Shown here: positions 34,764-39,668 of the stretch, one piece after another
How the letters are laid out: every line of letters starts with the position of its first letter
Numbering within the stretch: the first letter of the stretch is position 1
Assembly (NCBI GenBank): GCA_031255195.1
Contig: JAIRSZ010000182.1
Coordinates: 1 to 39,668, forward strand
Direction: 5' to 3'
DNA: 39,668 nt
Source of the DNA: Prevotellaceae bacterium
GTDB lineage: Bacteria; Bacteroidota; Bacteroidia; Bacteroidales; UBA932
Program-made: the position numbers and the translations under genes
The notes under the pieces: model-generated
Database searches by the model: none
What the model was told of the DNA's origin: nothing
Seen by the model: the letters and a program-made list of their open reading frames with translations, nothing else

Positions 34764-35363
34764 TCAATATCTTTTTTCTCTACTCTCAAACAGCTTAACT
34801 CCTGTGGCTTCCAGAAAACTCACGCTTAAAGATTGAAAAGCAGTATCTCTTTGCGGGTATGTATCGGGAGTTGCAACAAATGCCTCCAACTCCAATCCTG
34901 AGTAGTCTTTACTCAATATCTTGTCAAAATAGCGCAGCGTGCTTTTCAGCTGCTCAATGGCTTTTACTCTATTGTTTCTGATAGTTAAATCGTTAGTTGA
35001 AGTTGCGTTTAGCTTCAACTCAACCAAGCAGAAATTAGTATCATTGAAAAAAACAAAGTCACAGCAACGGCTTTTGAGCAAACCTCTGCCGTCTGTCGGG
35101 ATAAAACCGATTTCGCTCGAATTGTAGATTGTAAAAATTTTGTCCTTGCTAAATGTGACAAGTTCAGGTGTTTTTCCCCGACCTCTCCGAACTTCGATAG
35201 CGCCGGTTTTAGTGTTCCAATCAGCGTTTTTGAGTATGTAAGAAGTGCCGTTTGCACTGTATTCTGCAATGTAAATTTCGCTTGAGGAAAATTTTTCAAG
35301 AAAATCGGAGAGGTTATCTATTTTTGAATGAAGTACCTTTGTCAAAACATCGCTTTTTGTCAT
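34764..35363 (-). CDS. Predicted PD-(D/E)xK nuclease, partner of the adjacent ATPase
   Basis: I do not recognise the family of this 199-residue protein. It shows a PD-(D/E)xK-type core: Asp102 in RCCDFVFF, a beta-hairpin, then Glu115-x-Lys117 in LVELKLN, and a following helix with the Gln-Leu pair (Gln139 in IEQLKST) common in such nucleases. The N-terminal half (about 1-90) is mixed beta and could bind the partner or nucleic acid. Its ATG overlaps the stop of the upstream ATPase gene (ATGA), so the two are translationally coupled. It is more AT-rich than parC or pdxST nearby. A defence or toxin role is inferred from this arrangement; no domain search was done. Confidence 0.65.
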   Translation of the reverse strand: MTKSDVLTKVLHSKIDNLSDFLEKFSSSEIYIAEYSANGTSYILKNADWNTKTGAIEVRRGRGKTPELVTFSKDKIFTIYNSSEIGFIPTDGRGLLKSRCCDFVFFNDTNFCLVELKLNATSTNDLTIRNNRVKAIEQLKSTLRYFDKILSKDYSGLELEAFVATPDTYPQRDTAFQSLSVSFLEATGVKLFESREKRY

Positions 35364-36565
35364 CTTCTAAAACTTTTGGCGTGAAGATTATACAATGCAT
35401 TAAACTCATTACCCAGAATTTCAGAAGCCGTATCCAGATAATTTTGCGCTATCATTCCTGTTGTTTCATCAACTATTGATTTGACAATGTGTCCATTGCT
35501 ACCATCTTTTGTTACAGCGTAAGCCGAAAAGTCATCGGATTTCAGGCGTATTTCTTTCCCTGCTATTTGGGAGGCTTCTGCTTCTATTTCACCGTTCTTT
35601 TCTACCGCTCTCTGTGCAAAGAGCAGGTTGTTAAAAATGGTCAGCACGTAAGGGCTGTGCGTGGAAATTACCAGCTTGTTGTGATCGTTACTGTTGCAAA
35701 TTTGAATCAAACTTTTTACCACTTGTACCTGCGATACAGGGAACAGATTCTGCTCCGGCTCTTCAACAATATTGATAAATGCTTTTTTGTTGAATTTACC
35801 CGAAAGCGCAGAAATTGCTATTTGCTTTTGTTTCTCCGACAGGTTTTCGTTGTTTAATATCTCATTTATCTCTTTCTGAAATTTCCTGATGCTGCCGCTT
35901 GTCATTGCTTCGCTGTGGCCGTTGTTTTGCACTATTTTTGACAAATAGTCCGACACTATGTATAATGGCGCAGACGATTGCAACCCGCTCGCAGCTTCCG
36001 TGATTTTAATCTTATGGTCTTTATCTCTTACGTATAGCATCTCGTGCCTTTTGCTATACTCTATTTCAAACCCTCCTATTGGCAAAGTTAACGCTCCATT
36101 TAAGCTACTTGATGCATTAAAAAGTTCTCTTTCAAAATCTTGCAACGCTCCTTCTGATTTTAGATCATTGGTACTTCTCAAGTATGTGAGAAAGTTTCTT
36201 TCGGCAGGAACATACATTATTTGCGGTAGCTGGTAGGTGTGTTTTTTCTTTGGCTCAATGGAGATTTTCTCGTTGTTGTACCTGATGTTGTATGCAACGC
36301 CATAGTACTCTATGTCAGATGTGGAATTAAGATAATTTTCTATCCTGTGGTACGGCAGGAAAAATGTTTTTAACCGGTTCTGCTTCTCGAACCATTTTTC
36401 TTCGGAGCCGCGAAACAACGCTTTTTCAATCCATAGAAATGTGGAAATCAACTTTATAATTGTACTTTTTCCGGTAGCATTATCGCCAATTAAGGCAACA
36501 ACTTTTTTTATTTCTATTTCGGCGTTTGAGATGGGGCCAAAATTTTTAATCGCTATTTTCTGCAT
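35360..36565 (-). CDS. AAA/ABC-type ATPase (OLD-like, AAA_15/AAA_21 class)
   Basis: The 401-residue ATPase has an SMC/ABC-like head: MQKIAIKNFGPISNAEIEI start, Walker A GDNATGKST (27-35 region), a signature-like ASGLQSS (192-198), Walker B FINIVEEPEQNLFP (263-276) and the ISTHSPYVL switch region (300-308). Such heads occur in OLD-family and many antiviral two-gene systems. No TOPRIM domain is visible at the C-terminus. The nuclease activity is instead probably supplied by the coupled downstream gene. The ATG at 36565 is preferred. An upstream in-frame extension to 36655 reads through the promoter. The gene is AT-rich compared with pdxS next door, suggesting transfer. The partner gene overlaps its stop by four bases. 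Confidence 0.82.
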   Translation of the reverse strand: MQKIAIKNFGPISNAEIEIKKVVALIGDNATGKSTIIKLISTFLWIEKALFRGSEEKWFEKQNRLKTFFLPYHRIENYLNSTSDIEYYGVAYNIRYNNEKISIEPKKKHTYQLPQIMYVPAERNFLTYLRSTNDLKSEGALQDFERELFNASSSLNGALTLPIGGFEIEYSKRHEMLYVRDKDHKIKITEAASGLQSSAPLYIVSDYLSKIVQNNGHSEAMTSGSIRKFQKEINEILNNENLSEKQKQIAISALSGKFNKKAFINIVEEPEQNLFPVSQVQVVKSLIQICNSNDHNKLVISTHSPYVLTIFNNLLFAQRAVEKNGEIEAEASQIAGKEIRLKSDDFSAYAVTKDGSNGHIVKSIVDETTGMIAQNYLDTASEILGNEFNALYNLHAKSFRR

Positions 36566-36585
36566 AATTAGCCGCATTATTTTTG

Positions 36586-36593
36586 CAAAGTTA
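36586..36593 (-). promoter_or_regulatory. -7 element of the ATPase-nuclease operon
   Basis: TAACTTTG on the minus strand, 20 bp before the chosen ATG, matches TAnnTTTG. No -33 element at normal spacing is obvious. The leader would be about 15 nt. Confidence 0.55.
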
Positions 36594-36745
36594 CAGCTTT
36601 TTTTTCTTCTAAAAAAGTAAATCCTGTCCAATGTCGAAATTTGCTCTGCCTGCACTTTTGCGCAATGTATTAACTATGTATAGCTGCAACTGTTTGTGCT
36701 GCCAAAGTTGGCTTTCCGGTAGCGCAAAAAAACTTCTCATGACTG

Positions 36746-36776
36746 TTTGCGCGTTCAGGAATTCTCCGTATTTTTG
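36746..36776 (+). promoter_or_regulatory. pdxS-pdxT promoter
   Basis: TTTG (36746-36749), a 19-bp spacer and TATTTTTG (36769-36776) fit the consensus. The leader would be about 50 or 80 nt, depending on which pdxS ATG is used. Confidence 0.7.
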
Positions 36777-36860
36777 CCCTCCAAAAATATGCGCCTCCGG
36801 TGCGGGAGCGTCGGAAGGTAGCAATAAGCTATGTTTAATCCTACTTATAGTAAAAAAATT

Positions 36861-37757
36861 ATGCCGGAAGTAAAAAAGGAAACGGGAACATTTGCCGTTA
36901 AGAAAGGCCTCGCAGAGATGCTCAAGGGCGGGGTAATTATGGACGTTGTCAACCCGGAGCAGGCAAAAATTGCGGAGGAGGCGGGCGCGGTTGCCGTAAT
37001 GGCGCTGGAACGCGTACCCTCGGATATTCGGGCGCAGGGCGGCGTGGCGCGCATGTCCGACCCGGAGATGATTGGCGGTATTCAGCAGGCCGTTTCTATT
37101 CCCGTGATGGCAAAGGCGCGCATTGGCCACATCGTGGAGGCGCGCGTGCTGGAGGCGCTGGATATTGACTTCATCGACGAAAGCGAGGTGCTAACGCCTG
37201 CCGACGATGTGTACCACATCCTGAAGTCGGAGTTTAAAGCGCCGTTTGTTTGCGGCGCCCGCAACCTCGGCGAGGCGCTCCGTCGCGTGGGCGAGGGGGC
37301 GGCGATGATACGCACCAAGGGCGAAGCCGGTACGGGCGACGTGGTAGAGGCCGTGCGGCACATTCGCCAGGTGAACAGCGACATACAGCGCGTTGTGAGC
37401 GCATCGCCCATGGAGCTGATGACCATTGCCAAGGAAATGGGCGCTCCCTACGAGCTGGTGCTACAGGTCAAGGAGTTGGGGCGGCTGCCGGTGGTGAACT
37501 TCGCCGCCGGTGGAATAGCAACGCCCGCCGACGCCGCCCTGATGATGGTGTTGGGGTGCGACGGCGTATTCGTGGGGTCGGGCATCTTCAAGTCGGACAA
37601 TCCGGCCAAGCGCGCCAAGGCCATTGTGGAGGCGGTGGCTCACTACCAGGACGCCAAGCTGGTGGCCGAAGTATCCAAAGGGTTGGGCGAGGCCATGCGA
37701 GGTCAAAGCGTAGCCCAAATGGAGGATAAGGAAAAAATTGCAGGACGCGGCTGGTAG
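36861..37757 (+). CDS. pdxS: Pyridoxal 5'-phosphate synthase subunit PdxS
   Basis: PdxS builds pyridoxal 5'-phosphate from ribose 5-phosphate, glyceraldehyde 3-phosphate and ammonia supplied by PdxT. The 298-residue TIM barrel has the near-invariant start [21 protein letters not shown] (about 9-29 with Asp28), Lys85 in VMAKARIGH and Lys153 in [10 protein letters not shown], the two lysines that hold reaction intermediates. An ATG at 36831 would add ten residues ([10 protein letters not shown]); the second ATG fits family length better but the first cannot be excluded. pdxT follows after 7 bp and the pair has its own promoter. Confidence 0.97.
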   Translation: MPEVKKETGTFAVKKGLAEMLKGGVIMDVVNPEQAKIAEEAGAVAVMALERVPSDIRAQGGVARMSDPEMIGGIQQAVSIPVMAKARIGHIVEARVLEALDIDFIDESEVLTPADDVYHILKSEFKAPFVCGARNLGEALRRVGEGAAMIRTKGEAGTGDVVEAVRHIRQVNSDIQRVVSASPMELMTIAKEMGAPYELVLQVKELGRLPVVNFAAGGIATPADAALMMVLGCDGVFVGSGIFKSDNPAKRAKAIVEAVAHYQDAKLVAEVSKGLGEAMRGQSVAQMEDKEKIAGRGW

Positions 37758-37764
37758 GTAGCGT

Positions 37765-38346
37765 ATGAGAATTGGTATTTTAGCCTTGCAGGGAGCGGTC
37801 AGGGAGCACCGCGATATGCTGCGCTGCTTAGGGGTTGAAACAGCCGATGTTCTGACTTCGGAGGATTTGCGCGGGATAAGCGGCCTCGTGCTGCCTGGGG
37901 GCGAAAGCACCACCGTGGGCAAGCTCATGGCGCGCTACGGGCTGCTGGAGCCTGTAGCTGAGGTCGGACGTGCGGGGCTGCCGATTTTTGGGACATGCAC
38001 GGGGCTGATACTCCTGTCCAAGCACATCAACAACAGCAGCCAGCGCCGTCTGGGTTTAATGGATACCTGCGTAGAGCGAAACGCCTTTGGCCGTCAGCTG
38101 GCCAGCTTTGAGGCGGACATGCCCATCCCCGCGCTGGGGAGCAAGCCTTTCCACACCGTTTTTATCCGCGCTCCCTACATCGAAAAGGCTGGCAGTGGCG
38201 TTACGACGCTGCTCTGCCACGAGGGTAAGACGCTCTTTGCGCAGCAGGGCAACCTTCTTGCCGCTGCTTTCCACCCCGAGCTCACGGACGATACCCGCGT
38301 TCACGAATACTTTTTGCGCATTGTGGCCGCATCGCGCCAAGCGTAA
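37765..38346 (+). CDS. pdxT: Pyridoxal 5'-phosphate synthase glutaminase subunit PdxT
   Basis: PdxT hydrolyses glutamine and channels ammonia to PdxS. The 193-residue class I glutamine amidotransferase has GGEST (45-49), the nucleophile Cys78 in GTCTG, and His170 and Glu172 in FHPEL. RAPYIE (135-140) is also typical of the family. The ATG is 7 bp after the pdxS stop, giving coupled expression and equal supply of the 12:12 complex. A hairpin about 70 bp downstream separates it from the convergent fabI. Confidence 0.97.
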   Translation: MRIGILALQGAVREHRDMLRCLGVETADVLTSEDLRGISGLVLPGGESTTVGKLMARYGLLEPVAEVGRAGLPIFGTCTGLILLSKHINNSSQRRLGLMDTCVERNAFGRQLASFEADMPIPALGSKPFHTVFIRAPYIEKAGSGVTTLLCHEGKTLFAQQGNLLAAAFHPELTDDTRVHEYFLRIVAASRQA

Positions 38347-38418
38347 TTGCTTCACCTTGTGGCCGTCCTCCTGCCAGACGGTGAGGATTTCGGCCGCAGC
38401 TTTCCATCACCACTCCCT

Positions 38419-38442
38419 CCCAGCCGGAAAATTCCGGCTGGG
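38419..38442. terminator. Bidirectional terminator-like hairpin between pdxT and fabI
   Basis: An 11-bp perfect stem CCCAGCCGGAA / TTCCGGCTGGG (38419-38429, 38432-38442) lies between convergent genes. T tracts are weak on both sides. Confidence 0.6.
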
Positions 38443-38459
38443 TAAAATACCGGAGTAGC

Positions 38460-39317
38460 TCATCGCCGCCTTGTTTTATCATCCTTTACGTCTCTGTACT
38501 CCAGCCCCTCGTTGTACACCTTCATGGCGCGGAAGCTCATGCCCATGCTCGCGTAGCCGCCGTCGTGGAAGAGGTTTTGCATGGTAACCTTGCGGGTGAG
38601 GTCGGAGAATAGCGTAATAACGTAGTCGGCGCAGTCGGAGCTGTCGGCGTTGCCGAGCGGCGACATGCGGTCGGCAAAGTCCACGAGGTTGTCAAAGCCC
38701 ATGATGCCGCTGCCGGCGGTGGTCAGCGTGGGCGACTGCGAAACAGTGTTGATGCGGATTTTCTTTTCGCGCCCGTAGATGTACCCAAAGCTGCGGGCTA
38801 TGGATTCGAGCATGGCCTTGGCGTCGGCCATATCGTTGTAGCCGTACAGCGTGCGCTGCGCCGCAATGTACGACAGCGCCACCACCGACCCCCACTCGCT
38901 GATGGCGTCGGCCTTGCGGCACACCTGTAGCACCTTGTGGAACGAGATGGCCGAAATGTCCAGCGTTTGCTGGAGGTAGGCGTAGTCGAGGTCGTCGTAG
39001 GTTCTTCCCTTGCGCACGTTGGGCGACATGCCGATGGAGTGCAGCACAAAGTCAAATTGCCCCCCGATGTGCTCCATACCCTTTTGCACCAGCTGCTCCA
39101 AATCCTCCACCTTGGTGGCGTCGGCAGGAATAACGATTGTGTTGAGCCGATTTGCCAGCTCGTTGATGCTGCCAAATCGCATGGAAACCGGCGTGTTGGT
39201 GAGCACAATCTGCGCCCCCTCTTCACATGCGCGCTCAGCCACCTTCCATGCAATAGATTTTTCGTTGAGCGCTCCAAATATAAGGCCTTTCTTGCCTTTT
39301 AGTAAACCGTATGTCAT
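38460..39317 (-). CDS. fabI: Enoyl-[acyl-carrier-protein] reductase FabI
   Basis: FabI reduces trans-2-enoyl-ACP with NAD(P)H, the last step of each fatty-acid elongation cycle. The 285-residue short-chain-reductase-like enzyme has an N-terminal cofactor site GLIFGALNEKSIAW (11-24), HSIGMSP (93-99), and the catalytic spacing Tyr150, Tyr160, Lys167 (Y-x6-K) typical of FabI. SQSPTLTTAGSGI follows (about 193-205), matching the substrate-loop region. It ends with a charged tail. The start is the ATG at 39317. It stands alone and converges on pdxST. Confidence 0.95.
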   Translation of the reverse strand: MTYGLLKGKKGLIFGALNEKSIAWKVAERACEEGAQIVLTNTPVSMRFGSINELANRLNTIVIPADATKVEDLEQLVQKGMEHIGGQFDFVLHSIGMSPNVRKGRTYDDLDYAYLQQTLDISAISFHKVLQVCRKADAISEWGSVVALSYIAAQRTLYGYNDMADAKAMLESIARSFGYIYGREKKIRINTVSQSPTLTTAGSGIMGFDNLVDFADRMSPLGNADSSDCADYVITLFSDLTRKVTMQNLFHDGGYASMGMSFRAMKVYNEGLEYRDVKDDKTRRR

Positions 39318-39668
39318 TTCAAATGTTATCTTTTCAATTTAATTGCGCTACCTGACCGGCAAAAAAACGTAGAGAACGGCACATTTTGTTGCGCAGGTAA
39401 TAGATAGCTTATTGGGACAAAATTAGATGAAAAACCTCATCTTTCCAAGCGCGTGCGAATGAAAAAAAAATTTTACGGAGGAAAAGACTCCTCCGCTCCG
39501 CACGCTCAAGCCTCGCGTGCTCCGTTCGGTACAACGCATCGTTTAATAAATCACTACTGTCCGGTAAAAAACAGTAAATTTATTTGCATAAGATTAAGAT
39601 AATTCATGTATCAATTTTGACCCTTTAAACCTTCTGAGAATTGCATAAAACATTTTGATTCAAAATCA
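39318..39668. other. Non-coding tail of the window
   Basis: About 350 bp upstream of fabI without a supportable gene. It holds a hairpin CGGAGGA / TCCTCCG (39476-39482, 39489-39495) and a nearby GCACGC...GCGTGC inverted pair. The final 110 bp are very AT-rich and begin with ACTGTCCGGT, which somewhat resembles the end of an insertion sequence. The window stops before this could be judged. Confidence 0.35.

Noticed and set aside
36566-36655. N-terminal extension of the ATPase to an upstream GTG
   Set aside because: The extension covers the promoter -7 element, and the family-like start MQKIAIKNF lies downstream.
1-39668. CRISPR arrays, tRNA or rRNA genes and intact transposases
   Set aside because: I looked for regularly spaced repeats, tRNA-like cloverleaf ends and transposase motifs and saw none that hold up; a tRNAscan or CRISPR finder run would settle this.

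Overview
The window comes from a Bacteroidota genome, most likely a member of Bacteroidales. Four things point there: upstream elements matching the Bacteroidota sigma consensus (-7 TAnnTTTG with a TTG/TTTG about 18-20 bp upstream), no clear Shine-Dalgarno sequences, family-typical proteins (a 451-aa trigger factor, a cation-pumping pyrophosphatase, the ParE/ParC pair), and the remains of a TonB-dependent receptor. Most genes are moderately GC-rich housekeeping genes. They are interrupted by two clearly AT-richer modules (about 17.6-20.2 kb and 34.7-36.6 kb) that look acquired.

Layout. 0-3.4 kb: tig-clpP-clpX operon on the minus strand with a good promoter. 3.5-7.7 kb: radC, class II fructose-bisphosphate aldolase, a MATE exporter and a Sel1-repeat protein. 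7.7-8.75 kb: a gene-free kilobase holding a long nested hairpin (candidate 6S-like RNA) and two perfect inverted repeats. 8.75-12 kb: rpsO, apt and pnp, with intrinsic terminators after rpsO and pnp. 12.4-12.9 kb: a frameshifted, truncated TonB-receptor remnant. 13.1-17.2 kb: membrane pyrophosphatase, an unknown secreted protein and a secreted alpha/beta hydrolase. 17.6-20.2 kb: a type II restriction-modification pair of the BsuBI/PstI kind. 20.3-25.6 kb: a five-gene minus-strand locus (Tat-exported Gfo/Idh/MocA oxidoreductase, two DUF1080 lipoproteins, a second oxidoreductase, a TIM-barrel lipoprotein) fitting oxidative 3-keto-glycoside cleavage. It is followed by a divergent rhamnulokinase. 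27.6-33 kb: parE, a membrane-anchored nitroreductase and parC. 33-34.3 kb: a hemerythrin/RIC-like protein overlapping a LuxR-type regulator. 34.3-34.7 kb: a short promoter-to-terminator transcription unit and mosaic repeats. 34.76-36.57 kb: a translationally coupled ATPase plus PD-(D/E)xK nuclease pair. 36.8-39.3 kb: pdxS-pdxT and fabI. The last 350 bases are non-coding.

How it works together. The tig-clpP-clpX operon handles folding and proteolysis. parE/parC handle chromosome decatenation. pdxST makes pyridoxal phosphate. The DUF1080/oxidoreductase locus probably feeds on glycosides through periplasmic oxidation and elimination. The strongest candidate for an undescribed system is the AT-rich ATPase-nuclease pair: it has the organisation of an antiviral module but does not match a named system I can recognise. 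The restriction-modification pair is a second defence element. All functions are inferred from the sequence and from recalled family knowledge; no database search was run.
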